Positions 34,802-50,450 of a DNA stretch of 64,000 bases are shown here, piece by piece. The DNA comes from Batkoa obscura. Lineage: Eukaryota; Entomophthoromycota; Entomophthoromycetes; Entomophthorales; Batkoaceae. Each line of letters opens with the position of its first letter. Positions within the stretch are counted from its first letter, which is position 1. The position numbers and the translations under genes are program-made. Location of the stretch: positions 1,674,001 to 1,738,000 of the forward strand of contig JASVEC010000005.1 in the NCBI GenBank assembly GCA_030770535.1. The letters run 5' to 3'. Under the pieces are notes generated by a model. The model worked only from the letters and a program-made list of their open reading frames with translations, ran no database searches and was not told the DNA's origin.

Positions 34802-37800
34802 TTATTTTTTTACTAGCATTTCCGTCTTTAAAAACTCAACCAATTTACTTTGTAACCAAGGATCAAAATCCCCTTTATTAAGCAACTCTTTACTATTATC
34901 AATAATAGCATGCATTTCAACCAAAATTTCACTTGTAATTTTTGAACCAGGTGCAAATTTATGGGATATAATTGGAAAGAATTTGGGCTGCTTCATTATT
35001 TGATTCATTAATTTACGTGCATAATTGGGTTCTAATAGATTAAAAGATTAAAATAAAAATATAAAACATAAATATAAAACAAAAAGAACTATCTTTTTCA
35101 ATAAGTTCAAGTTATTAAGTTAAAAATTTAATAATAACTTACCATAAATATATTTTAATAAGATGGGGAATTCTTTTACAGGGTATTCTTCTAGCCTTTT
35201 GACAATGACATTATCAAATGCAAATTCCCAATATGGCCACCCAAATTGAATTAAAATTAACATCCATTCTGTATATTTGAAATTGGTTGGATTTTTACTG
35301 GCTAACATCTAAAAAGGTAGAAATTAATTAATACATTGCAATAAAACAAATATCTGCAAACAAATAATTAATTTCAAACATTTTAAACTTACCTCTAAAC
35401 AAATCAATAATTTTTTTAAACATCGAGCAGCAAATTGCTTATTTGTTACAAAAGCTAATTGTAAATTTTGATTCAAACCATACATTGAATCATCATAATA
35501 TTCTTTCTTACTAATAATATCTTCTTCTAACAGAGTACATTGGGTAATACATTCTGTTGAAAAAGTAGCTAATATAGTTGAAAATTCAATACTAGCTTCC
35601 TAAAAAGAATATTATTAAAATAAATTTCTTTATCAGAATCAAAATTCTTTTTTCCAATTAACTTACAAAAAAAAAATCATAAGCCATTAAAATCACAGCT
35701 AATCCATAGATGCCCCGAAATGCCAAATTAGGTGTAAAAATTTTATATATGTCTAAATAAGTACCATCCCTTGTACCTCCAAAATTTTGAATCCAACTAG
35801 GTTCAAGTGAAACCTTTGGATCCGTCCTTGCTTTCCATGCTAATTCTAATTTATCTACTAATTCACTAAATAAAGAATATGAATTAGGTGCATGTCCCTA
35901 ATAGAATCATTAGTATTTTATCGAAATAACTGAGTGTTTGAATAGATTCTTACTAAAGCTAAAAAGAAATCCGCTCCACATAAAACTAAGGCTAAACTAA
36001 TATCAAAGGGGGCATTCCAACTCACTAATTTTCGATCTAAATCTATATTACATTAAATAAATTATTAATTTTCTTATAAATTAATCTATTATTTATAATA
36101 CAATAATTTACCTGTTAACCAATTATCACTCATAGTACTTAAAGCACCAAAACATTCTAAACCTTTATGAATTAATAGCCTTGCAGCTTCTAAATTATAA
36201 TTAGCTAAATTCATTAACTTTTTTTCCGCTTCCTCTGGATCTTCACCTGTTTAAAAAACAATCATCAATATTTCTTAATCCTCTAATTTATTTATATTAA
36301 TCTTTAATTATTTACCATACAAAGACCCTATTTCATGTTCATAATTTTCTTCCATTTCTTCTAACTCTGATTGATTTTTTAATATAGTATCAAATAATAA
36401 TGTATTTGAGTTTGTATTTTTATTATCTTCATTCTCTTCTTCCCTTTGTAAACAAATGCCTAATTTTTGGGGTATTTCTTTTTCAAAAAAGCCATGAGAA
36501 GGGCCATTATTTTCTTTAAGGTTGTTCACTTTATTGCGCACTGGTATAATGAAACCTGGATAAGCTAATTAGAAAAAGTAATGTATCGATTAGATTATTA
36601 TTAATTAAATTATTAAAATTATTCGATTTACTTTTCCAATTTAATATAGTTGTACAATATTCATACCCAATAGCAATATATAAACTAATTAATATAGGAA
36701 TACTAAATTTCCAGTCAATAAATGTTGATACAATGGTAATGTAGCTGCTACTTTGTCAATAACTAAATGGCGTGGTAATTTAAAATCAATAGCTTCATTT
36801 GTTCTTAGATTCCCTTGATGACTTGTTACTAATGCTTGTAATAAACCATCATGAAGTAAGAAAATCATATCCCATTGTTTTGAATATAAGCAATATTCCA
36901 TATAAACATCAATCCATCCTAAAAGAACTTCATCTAATATACTAATGGTTGGGATACCCTCCGGTCCATAAGCTTCGGATAATACTTTTATTACTTCTTC
37001 ATCTAAGTGAGTGTCTTCACTATTTGTTTGATGAATTTTTAATTTACATTTAAACAGTAATAAGAAAATGTGGTTGGCTATAAGAGTTATAATAGGAATA
37101 TAAGTTGAATTCGAATATTCTAATAATTTAACAATTACCAAAAAAAGAACGATAAATATTATCGGGTTGAATTGACTCATCATAAGCTTCTTTTTCACAT
37201 TGCATCAATAATGAAATGGCTGGTACCTTTTATTTAAAGTATTAAATATTGTTTTACTATTACTATAAATTATCTAACTTACTATATATTGAGGTATTAA
37301 TTTTGGCTGTGTATCCATTGCTATTACTAATGCTCTACAACCATTTAATATAGCTTCGTCTAAGATTTGTACTTCTAATGGAATATAAATATTATTGTTA
37401 TTTGTTTAATTTTATATTACCTGAATAACTAATTAAAAATTCTTGTGGAGATATCGAACTATTTTGTATTGTTGAATAATACCCTATATTAAAAAAATAA
37501 AAATAAAAAATTAATAAAAAATAAATTAATAAAAAATAGTTATTAATATACAAAATTTGATATAAAATTTAGAATGTCTATTCTTAACTTACTTATTATG
37601 TTTTTAATTTCAAATTGAGAAAATCGAAAGTTTAATTTTAAATTAGATAACGAAGGATGTTGTTTTAAATTATATTTATCGGCTTGTCTAAAATTATTAA
37701 TTTTTGTATTCCAATTAATATTAATAATAAATTTACACTTTTTTTATCAATGAAATAGTATCTTTTAACAATGGTGGTAAATTAGATAAATCTAAATCCC

Positions 37801-37938
37801 AATCTTTAAATGTCTATTAATAGGAATAATGAAATTGATTAATATTAATTAATATTCTAAAATAATATAAAAATCAAATTTTACTTTAATATCAATATCA
37901 TCAGTATAACTTTGAGTACTATATTGTTCATCCGTCAT
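34802..37938 (-). CDS. Large unrecognised protein, about 15 exons
   Basis: Read from ATG at 37938 (MTDEQYSTQSYTDDIDIK) through about 14 short introns to the stop at 34802, giving roughly 800 residues. Longer exons include ones starting LEVQILDEAILNGCRA, YPGFIIPVRN, GHAPNSYSLFSEL, EASIEFSTILATFS and MLASKNPTNFKYTEW. Composition is that of a soluble, mainly helical protein with one acidic low-complexity stretch (36310-36480: many Glu and Asn). No signal peptide or family motif is recognised. It shares a 302-bp divergent promoter region with the Ric8-like gene. The consistent frames across all introns make the gene real; its function is unknown. Confidence 0.75.
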
Positions 37939-38240
37939 TTTATTTCTTTTTCTTGAGAGAAAGTGAGATTATTAAAAATAATTTACACAAATTAAAAAAT
38001 TTAATTTTTATATTATTTTAGAATCTTTTATCTTTAAAATTGATGATTTAATTTTAATGGAATAAATACTAAATTTCAATTTAACCTAAAATTCATACTT
38101 GTCATTGGTTTAAAAATGGATAATTAGCTTTTTTAATGCTTTTTTGTTCTTTTGAAAATTAACCGAATTATAATATCATCAACCTTAATATTTGTATTAT
38201 AATTTCTATTTAGTAAAGATAAAGATAAAGAAGATAGAAA

Positions 38241-40106
38241 ATGGATTCAAAGCAGGTGAAAGAGAGTTTGAATCAAAGTAATTGCAATTTAAATAATACA
38301 ATTTAATAATATTAATATTTATTATTATTTAGTTAATCTGAAATCAATTAACTAATATAGAACAAATATTTAAACAAATCAACTGTAATTTGAATATCTA
38401 CATTAACTGGGATAATGAGGGTAATTTTTTATTCCATTAAGACGATATTGATATTGATATTAATATTAACAATAACAACATTACTTTATTTTTATAGTCA
38501 AACTTCTATTTTTAACTAAATTAAAAGAAAATTTAATAAATGAGACAATCGTAACAAAATTAGTAAACAATAAAGTAAGTAAGTAATTATTTTTATTCAC
38601 TATTAATTATATATATATCAGGAATTAAATACTTTATCTCAACTGTCCAATCTTAATAAAGAAAACTTAATTCCAGATCTACCAATTCCAATAATCAATT
38701 TGGCTTTAAAATCTCTTTGCAATTGTTTATTTTTATCTTCTAATTTAAGATCAATTTATACCACTCTGCCTTATATATCAACTATAACTCAAAGGATCAA
38801 AAAGGTAAGTATATATATAATAATAAATTTATTGTCTTATTTTGATTAGTTTAAGGAACTAAATAAAGATACATTATTCTTGTATTTTAGAATCTTGTTT
38901 TTATCAACATTGGACAACTCAAAAAGTATCAATGAATTAATAGAAGATAAACAATTTATTAAGGCTTTGGAGGAAGTAAACAAATTTATATCAATATTAT
39001 ATAAATTAATTTTATAATTTTTATTGTAGATAATAATAACACTTGATATCAATCAAGTTAATTCATCTTTTGAATATAATAATAACTTAATTTTAACAGA
39101 TTTATTAAAATTGATATTTAATTTAATTAATCATTATGAAGCACAAGAAAAAATAGCAAGCTTATTTAATGAGTAAGTAATTCTCTAACTTAAATAGCAT
39201 TGAAATTAACTTGATTATTTTTATATAGCATTTTTAATATATTATTAAAGAGTTTAATAATTATTAAAGAATTTAATAGCTTATCCTCACCTTATTATCA
39301 AATATTAACAATTTAATTCATTATCCAATTGCGTCATATACTGATTCAAATTATTGCATTAATGAATATAATAATTTAATAAACAATTTACTTCGACCAT
39401 TAATTCAATTATGTGATAAAGGGAATTATAATGAATATGAAAATGAATATGAACAACTATCACCAAATATTATACTTATTATTAATATACTCAAAGTGAA
39501 AAAAGAATTAATTGAAATATATGCTAATAAACTATTACCTGATGAAAAAGAACATGAATTACCGTTAGGTCAATCAGAAACTGGAGTATCAAGATTAATT
39601 AATGTATTAACAGCTTCAAATATCAGGCCATTTAAACAATTGTTAGCTGAGTTTTATTTCGTTATTTGTAATGAAGATGGTAAATGTTCTAATAATTCCA
39701 ATATATTAATTTTGATTATTTAATTAATTAATTATTAGCTAGTAAAATGATTTTAAAATTAGGCTATGGTAATGTAGCTGGTTATTTAATGGGAAAAGGA
39801 ATTGATATCAATAATGTTATGACAATAAATACTGATGCTACGAACCCTCCTAACCCTGTTTCTACCTCTACCTCTACCTCTACTAATAAACCTATTAATC
39901 CAATAACCGGTCAATTCAAACAAAACGAAAGTAAAGGTAAAATACATATGACAGATGAAGAAAAAGAAATTGAAGCAGAAAGATTATTTATATTATTTGA
40001 AAAAATCAAAAAAAATCCAGCTATTAAGTTACAAAATCCAATTCAGCAAGCTGTTGAGTTAGGTATTTATGATGAAATTAAAGTAGATGAAGAAGATAGC
40101 GATTAA
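38241..40106 (+). CDS. RIC8: Ric8/synembryn-like G-alpha chaperone and exchange factor, with apparent frameshift
   Basis: Six to seven introns; starts MDSKQVKESLNQ. Armadillo-like helical body, then the typical C-terminal part: LPLGQSETGVSRLINVLTAS, LGYGNVAGYLMGKGI, NPITGQ, MTDEEKEIEAERLF and a final acidic tail. Ric8 proteins fold and activate heterotrimeric G-protein alpha subunits in the cytoplasm. The exon entered at 39229 reads well to YYQILT and then meets TAA at 39313-39315. The same family-like sequence resumes one base out of phase (HYPIASYTDS...). No intron fits, so this is either a one-base error in the assembly or a real frameshift. Convergent with glucose-6-phosphate isomerase, 72 bp between stops. 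Confidence 0.8.
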
Positions 40107-40178
40107 ATTAATATATTAAATGTAATAAAATAAATAATAATAATAATAAAGCTAATCTTATTTTATTTTAAAGTTAAT

Positions 40179-42617
<2,439 letters not shown>

Positions 42618-42700
42618 ACTTCATTATTTTTTCCATTTTTTAAGCGCTATTTAAGTGGAAAATTTGTTAGTAAAATTCTTAAATATAAAAATACATTCCC
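42618..42700 (+). mobile_element. MITE copy 12, left end missing
   Basis: Begins within the family at ACTTCATTATTTTTTCC, has the full core TTAAGCGCTATTTAAGTGG and ends ACATTCCC followed by ATAT. The first ~17 bp are absent. Confidence 0.8.
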
Positions 42701-43171
42701 ATATACTAATTTTTAATAGTAGTTTAATTTCAACTATGGTTTATGATAAACAGTAACAAAAACACCTTAATTTGTAACTTACTAAAATATAGAAAAAGCA
42801 ACTGATATATTAAAATAGAAGGCATTAAAACAATTCTATCATCAAAAAAAGTTTACAGTCAATACATAGTATAAAAAAAAACATTATCGTATATCAAAAG
42901 TTAACATTATAGTTTAAATTATTATAGAATCTAAATTTATACTGAAGACTTTCTTTTTCTTTTTTATCAGTTAAAAAGTTACATTAAATATATGTAATTA
43001 ATTAAAGTAAAATGTAATCAAATAACAAGTGTTCTCACTAAAATAGTTAACTTTACTTATAAGAGTAAGAACCGAAGATTTGAAAAAATATAGATTATCT
43101 TAACCAGGATGAACTTAAGTTTGGTAAAAATTAAGTCAGCGTTCCAACTTTTTATACTTTTGCTAATATAT
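42701..43171. other. Intergenic spacer between two MITEs
   Basis: AT-rich, nothing recognised. Confidence 0.4.
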
Positions 43172-43268
43172 GGGGATGTTTTTTTTGGTTTCATTATTTT
43201 TCCATTTCTTAAGCGCTATTTGAGTGGAAAGATGTTGGTAAAATTCTTAAACAAAAAAATATATCCCC
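43172..43268 (+). mobile_element. MITE copy 13 (97 bp)
   Basis: Starts GGGGATGT, core TTAAGCGCTATTTGAGTGG, ends TATCCCC; ATAT on both sides. Confidence 0.9.
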
Positions 43269-44184
43269 ATATTATGGTTAATCTTAATATTATAAACAAA
43301 TCACTATTTTAATAGTAAAATTCTAATTTATTTACACAAATTGAAAATTTGTAATCAATAGTCCACAAAGTTTTCATAGGAATCTACTTGAACTGTTGAC
43401 CCTACTTTTCCGATTTACTATAAATTTAAATGATCAAACAACAAACAACAAACGACGCTTACTTCTCTGATGTATTTTTAACAACTCAATCACTATTAGA
43501 ATAAAAATTTATCTATATAAGCCCAAAACTTCTCTAAATGATCTATTTTGTGACTTTTTAGAAGACATTATTGAACACTACTTTTATCTGTACTTCATTT
43601 TATAGAATAATTACTACTATTGAATTTCGTCCTTATATTGTAAATCTTACCCTTAATTATTATCATTATGAGATCTCGGTTTTGTTATCCTTGTTTGATC
43701 CAGATTAGGTAACCACTTTGTGTTCCCTGGTTCTTTAGATAATTTACCAGATCCACATTAAACCTGCTTCTGATAAAAATTCTGGCCTTCAAACAATTTT
43801 TCCCTTTCTCATTCTTTTAAGTTTATTTCTAATAAACTACTTAGAAGTTTTATGCTTTCAAAAAAAATTCTAAAAAATTTAAATTTATAAGAACAGGGTA
43901 TTTACTTTCTATGAATATTAGGTCAAAATAAACACCATTTTTTAAAACAATAAGGCTTAGGTTGAAGCTTATAATAAAATCTGAATGTACCATAGAAGTT
44001 CTTCGCTTTTTTCTAATATAGTAAAAGACATATATGTATAATTTGAACGTCTTTATCCTAAAGTAGTAACTATAATATTACAATTAATAAAGTATACTGT
44101 AATAGCAATAAAATATTAAATTAAATATGAATAAAAACACCATTCTCTTTGCTTATTAATATAAAGTTATGGAGTAAAAGATGG
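43269..44184. other. Intergenic region upstream of P450-F
   Basis: No exon seen; AT-rich. Confidence 0.4.
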
Positions 44185-44192
44185 TATAAAAA
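44185..44192 (+). promoter_or_regulatory. TATA box of P450-F
   Basis: TATAAAAA 43 nt upstream of the ATG at 44228. The whole stretch to the start (AAGATC, GTAAATTGAAGAT, GATCAACTTTCACAAATG) matches the P450-D promoter with only a few differences. Confidence 0.65.
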
Positions 44193-44227
44193 GATCGTAA
44201 ATTGAAGATGAAGATCAACTTTCACAA

Positions 44228-46159
44228 ATGCTTGGGATCACATCTATTTTAACTATAGCTTCATTATTATTACTAGCTTATTATATTTATGGCGTAAGAC
44301 GCTTTAATTTATTACATAAAATTACTAATACTGGAATATAGGTAATATATAGCTTATTCGTTTGTCCTTTAAGAAAAGTTCCAGGGCCATTAATTTTACA
44401 CTTTATTCCATTTTATTATAAGTTTAAATTAGCGAATGGAACTTCACACGAATATGTGCTAAATATTCATAAAAAGTATGGCCCTATAGCAAGAATAGGT
44501 AGGCTGAGCCTTATTTGAGGTCTTAACAATTCTAACTGTTTTATAAGGAGGTGATTTAGTTTCTGTTGTTTCCGATTCAGCTTGTAAAGAAATACATAGT
44601 ACTTATGGTTATTTGAAAGATGGACTTTATGAAGCGAGTAAGCTAACAGGTGTAAATACTTTTAATACTAAGTAAATCACATACTTTTAAATTAATGTAT
44701 CTAATTATATATTAGTGATAAAGATGACCATCGCTTTAAAGTAAGAAATGTTAGATTATGAAAATATAATTTTAACCAATCTATTTAGAAAAGGATTTTA
44801 GCTCCCTTCTTCTCAGACAACACAATTTTAAGCATTGAGAATGTAGTTAAAGAAAACGTAGATAATTTAGTAAATAAACTAAATGAGCATTCTGATATTG
44901 AACAAAAATTTGATCTTGGACTATACTTTCATTATTTCTCATTTGTAAGTCAAAAATAGAATAGTTTATTTTATGACATTAATTTATAATTAGGATATAA
45001 TTGGGGATCTTGGATATGGAAAGTCATTCGGTATCGTAAAACAAGGATATCATCCAGTTGTTGATTGGATAAAAGATGCTTTTCGTTTAAGTTTTTTGGT
45101 ATTCATATATTATTGTAAATGTATATACCTAATAATACCAATAGGTGGCTGTATTCCCAGCCTTAAAGCATTTAGAATATACTTCTATCAAAAGCATATA
45201 TCAGGTGTGTAACTTCAATTAAATATTTTGACTGTATTAATAATTTAGTTTTCCTATGACGCAATAAATAATGCTAAAAATTGTCCAGATAAAACTACTA
45301 TAATGAATGCACTACTTAATACTGAAGATCCAGAGACTGGAAGAAAACTTAATGAAAAAGAAATAGCTGAAGAATCCATTCTCCAAATGTAAGTATTATA
45401 ATATAAATTTCATATTACTAACTTGGTTTTTAAGTGTTGCTGGAACAGACACCACTTCGAATACTCTTACTTGGTAATATTACTAAAAACAGTATTTCAA
45501 TACAATAACATAAAATAGGTTTTTCTATAATTTAGCAAATAACCCAGATGTATACGAAAAAGTTGAAAAGGAAATTCATGATACTTTCCCAGATAAAAGA
45601 TCAATTGACTATACTAAAATCAAATCAGAATGTCATTATCTCAACGCTGTGATTCATGAAAGTATGAGAATTATACCAGTAGCTCCTGGTATTATTAGCA
45701 GATCTGTTCCTAAAGGAGGGAAAGTAATCGATGGCTACTTTATTCCAGAAGGAGTAATACAAACATACACTCGAAGCAATATATTGATGCTAATTATTTT
45801 AGATATCTATAGGAGCCTCTATAGTTTCGAAGCATAACTTGGCATCCTTATGGGAAGATCCTGACAGTTTCAATCCGGAAAGATGGTTAGAAAATGGAAA
45901 ATTCAAAAACAATCCAAATTTTATGCCTTTTTCAATAGGTCCAAGAGCTTGTATTGGTAGAAGGTAAGTATAAGTATAAATTTATATAACTGTAGATATT
46001 AATCCCTTTAGCTTGGCTTGGATGGAACTTTACTTAGTTACTGCAAATCTAATAAGGAATTTTAAATTTGAAAGAGAAAATAACAAAAAAATAGCCTCAA
46101 AGTATTTTATGGTTGTTCAGCCTGCCGAGCCTATCCTTTATATTATTAATAAAATTTAG
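44228..46159 (+). CDS. Cytochrome P450, copy F (12 exons)
   Basis: About 470 residues with N-terminal anchor (MLGITSILTIASLLLLAYYI) and RKVPGP. Landmarks: AGTDTTS, ESMR (ExxR), NPERW, haem loop [11 protein letters not shown]-terminus ILYIINKI. Eleven GT-AG introns at the family positions. Closest to copies D and E although four housekeeping genes and ~12.7 kb separate it from E. Intact. Confidence 0.92.
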
Positions 46160-46206
46160 GCATTCTAGGTCACTACATTATGCTGTTTAAGTCAAAGATA
46201 ATTTAT

Positions 46207-46304
46207 GGGGATGTATTTTTGTGTTTAAGAATTTTACTACCAATTTTTCCGCTTAAATAGCGCTTAAAAATGGAAAAAATAATGAAGTCAAAAAAAATAC
46301 TCCC
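46207..46304 (-). mobile_element. MITE copy 14 (98 bp) with TTAT duplication
   Basis: Starts GGGGATGT, core AATAGCGCTTAAAAATGG, ends ACTCCC; TTAT directly repeated on both sides. It sits in the 418-bp space between the convergent P450-F and transportin genes. Confidence 0.92.
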
Positions 46305-46577
46305 TTATGATGCTTGAACTTTAGAAGAAATAGAATGCTTTAACTATAAAATAGTTTGATTTAAAAATTAGTTTTTTAGACGTTTATTAAAAATAAAATG
46401 CTACTTAAGCTTTTAACTTTAACATATTTTAAAAGTATATACCAAAACACAATAATTAAAATCAAAACAATAAAAGATCTATAGTTTAACAACCCTTGTA
46501 AAAAAACTGCTTTTTATTTTGATTCAAAAAACTTTAAAGCAAAGTTTCTACTATTCAAAAAAAGGTATATCTCCTAA

Positions 46578-49500
46578 TTAAATGCCAAATCTCGTTTGAA
46601 GATCTTTTTGTACTCTAGCTGGAAATGTATTTCTAAATTGTTCCCAATTATCTCCAGCTAAATTTCTAAACATTAAAAGTACCTATAAAAATAGGATAAT
46701 TAATACCAGCACTTATTATCATATCTGTATACTAATATTCACTTACTTCTTTAAGTTGAGCAACTAGTTCAGGCGATGGTTGATGTAAATTTTCTATAGT
46801 AAGAAGGAAGGGGATGAATGCCTAAAATTCAGTTTATTAAATTTAATATCATGAAATCATAAAAACTAATATTATACTACCTCTTGAAAAGCACTTGGAT
46901 TAATTTTAGCAGCTAAACAAACCCCTTGGAATGATGTAATTTTTTCTGTATTATCAATCATATTATAAAGTGTTTCACACCTAAAATATAAAAAGTAAAT
47001 AACTTATTTTTTTACATTTAAAATAAACCTACCATTTGGCTAAAAAGTGACTGACATAAGGTGCCAATGTTTCTGGAGAAGCTAAACCAAAACGACCGAT
47101 AGTAACAGCCAAATTTTCTTTAACCGAAGAACTAAGATCTGATTGAGAGAATTGGACTAAAAATTTTTCTAGTAAAGGTGGCATATATGGTATCATATTA
47201 GATCCATAACGGCATGCAATTTCACCACAAGACCATACCAAATTATTACATACACCTCCATAATTGACAGCATCTTCAAAATCGCTGACCATAAATGTTA
47301 AAAATTGAGGTATTTCATTAGCGATTAATTGAATTGAATTGATCGAAATATCACCAAGTAAGGCATAGGCTGATTGTTTAACATATTCATAATCATCCTG
47401 AAATAATAATAAATATAAAACAATAAATTAATAACTCAATTTTACCTTAAGGCAAGTGGCAATAACAGGAACCAAGCTAGGTTGGACAGAATTAGCTAAA
47501 GCAACTGTATGTTCACCTAACGCTTGTACAATAGCAGCAATTAAATCTAAAGAAACAATAATCATATCTTTAAACTCATCTCCTTGCTCTGGATTGCCTA
47601 ATATAGTTACAATGATATTAAGCGCACGTTGATAAATGGGTTGTGAATAAGGAGCAAAGCTATTTCCAATACATATAGCAAAAGAAGCAATAACCTAAAT
47701 TTGTTAATATCAACCTAACCATCTTTTCATAATAATATTTTAAATTACCTCAAACAACCCAGATAATAAATAATCCTCATCATTAAGTTGTTGATATTTA
47801 TTAACAAGTAATGGCATAATGGCATTAATATAATCTGGATGATTTAATTGTTCGTCAGCAATCATAAAGAATCTTTGCATAAAATCATAAAAGAGTGGTA
47901 AATTTTTGGCTTGGAATAATGGGAATGCTGTAATAATAGTTTCAACTATTTGTTTTATGTAGGGTATTATGACATCTCCGCAACTTTCAACAAAAGTAGT
48001 TATGGCACTTGTTCCTGCATCTTGGACTCTCTTAATTTTATCGACTACTCTCCTTTGAAACTATAAAAATTATTATTATTAATATTATTTGTTTTGTCTC
48101 TTTTTAATCTTACCCCACTTAATGTTGGTAAGAAATAAACTTGTTCTCCAAGGGTAGAATGACTTTGTATGATCCATTGGGAGTATCTTGAAATCGCCCA
48201 ACAGGTGATTGTTCTGATTAAGGGCTACAATCTATGATTAATAAATGTTATTACGCCGAATTATTTTACTATTTACTTGTTCATCATCAATACTTTTAAT
48301 TAAATATTCTATTAAATTAGGTAAATGAGGTTCAAGTCCCTGGGTACAACCTAAATAAATTAAAGTTAATTTAACAAAATAAGCTAATAAGTATAATAAT
48401 AAATTACCCTCTGAAATAGCCCCAAGTATAAGAATACCACACTCACGATGAAGCCAGTCTTTATGGTATAGCTTTTCTTGTAGCAATGGAATTAAATGAG
48501 GTAAAATATCATTACCAAAAAGAGAAGCAATTTGATCCAAAGTAGCAGCTGAACATTTACGAATATTCCATTCATTCATATCTTCATCTTCATCAAAAAT
48601 ATCTTCATCATCTTCTTCGTTATTTTGATTTTGGTGAACTTGTTCATGTATTTTACTTTGATGGAAACGTGGTTTTAAATCTTTTTCTGAATCAGGTACT
48701 GAAGATTCTACCATTCTAGATACTAATTCTTTCGCATCATCTTCATCATAAACCATACCTCTGACTAAGACTGGTATTAAATCAGGAAGATATGGACGTA
48801 AATATTCATAAACATTTTGATTTTCAACTACAGCTAACCAAAATTCACAAGCTTCTAAAGCTAACTCTTGATCCTCGCTTTGGGTCATATTTAACATGTA
48901 CCCTGAAATATAATTCAAGTTGGTAAGAATTGTAGAGTGTGTTTGACTCAACAAATTGATGAATGCTTTACAAAGGACTGTATGAACACCGATGGAGGTA
49001 TCTTGAGTACGCTGAAATAAAGCATTGGCAAAAGTATCTAAAAACATTTCCATAGCTGTAACTTCACTATGAATCATTACATTAATATTTTCAATGGCAT
49101 CAACTCTTATTATTTCTTCTTGGTGTGATATAAGGTTGATAACTAATGGTATAAAGGTAACTAAAGGTCTAGTTCCATTGACATCTTGATCAAGTTCTTC
49201 TGAACAATCTTCAATTAATATAGTTAAAAAAGATAAACCAGCCTAAGGATAAAAAATTTTATACTATAAAAAATACCCTCATTTAAATATTATATAAACT
49301 TACCTTTAAGTCATCAACATTAGAACTTTTTAATTTTCTATTAATAATTTCTAAAAATCCCGCATAACGATGAATGGTATTATTTCTAATTAAAGCCGAA
49401 ATAGTTGGATAATATATTTTTCCACCTTGTGCGTTAGTTCCATCAACAATACGTAGTAGCGTATTTTTAATATGCTCTTGATTTTCATGAGATATGGTAT

Positions 49501-49791
49501 CAATATCGTTGAGGACTAAATTTTTTAAATTAAAAGCAGCTTGTTGAGATACAGATGTATCTGTAGAATGAAACTCTATTATATAAGCTAAATATAATGC
49601 ATACTCTGGTTCTTTTTTATAAGATTCGAGTTTCTATTTTATTTAAGTGATTAATATTTTTAAGAAAATTTCAAAGAACTTACATTAAATACTCTCCTTT
49701 GTACTTCATTATCTGAACTTTTGGCGGCATTAAAAGTATCAATGATATCTTTTAATGCATCCGGGTTAGGTTTCCAATCGCCTTGTTGCAT
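46578..49791 (-). CDS. KAP104: Transportin / karyopherin beta-2 (Kap104 family)
   Basis: Nuclear import receptor for PY-NLS cargo such as RNA-binding proteins. Starts MQQGDWKPNPDALKDII, typical of the first HEAT repeat. The diagnostic acidic H8-loop is present (EKDLKPRFHQSKIHEQ, then a Glu/Asp-rich run), followed by EWNIRKCSAATLDQIASLFG, ECGILILGAISEG and RTITCWAISRYSQWII. The end is NTFPARVQKDLQTRFGI. About eight introns; exons checked over most of the length read in one frame. Expected size ~900 residues fits the family. Confidence 0.93.
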
Positions 49792-50450
49792 TTTTTATTC
49801 TTAGTTAATAAAAAAGAGGATATTAAAAATTTGAGTTTAATTTTTACTCATTAAGTTCCAGTCGAGCCAATCAATTATCATTTTGATGAGGATTTTACAA
49901 ATGAAAATTTCTTTTAAATGATAATATAATTTTTATTCACATTATTTAAAAATATTATTATAAAAAGAAATGTAACTATTACAAAACTAAATATTTATTA
50001 AAAGCCATATAATATTAAATCAACTCATATATTTAATTTCCAATATAATTAAACATAACATTCAGAAACAAATATAATAATCGTAATGCCCAAATCGATG
50101 CAGATGTCATAATTTATTTTAATTGGTTGATAAAATTGCTTGTAATTTTTTGATGCTTATTTACTGTCTTAGTGAACATTAAGTATGTCTTGATCAACTG
50201 TTGTTATAGCCTTAACAATTAAAAGTAGTAGCTATCTGCTCTTAAGCGTATAATTCTAAAAATTCCTTTTATCGAATAAGATCATAACTATTATATTAAG
50301 ACATATTTAAAAAACATCACTTAAAAATGATAATAATAGCAAAGTCAATTAAATCTTAAACAAATGCAAACCAATAAACCTTCTGAATACAGTTAAGCAC
50401 CACTAATAATAATAAACTTTGCATTTATTTATTTATCTTTTAAAACTCCT
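49792..50450. other. Intergenic region between transportin and the lectin gene
   Basis: AT-rich, no coding signal; presumed transportin promoter next to 49791. Confidence 0.4.

Noticed and set aside
37480-37560. AT-rich low-complexity tract as a possible replication origin
   Set aside because: It lies at an intron of the large unknown gene; A/T richness alone is uninformative in this genome.
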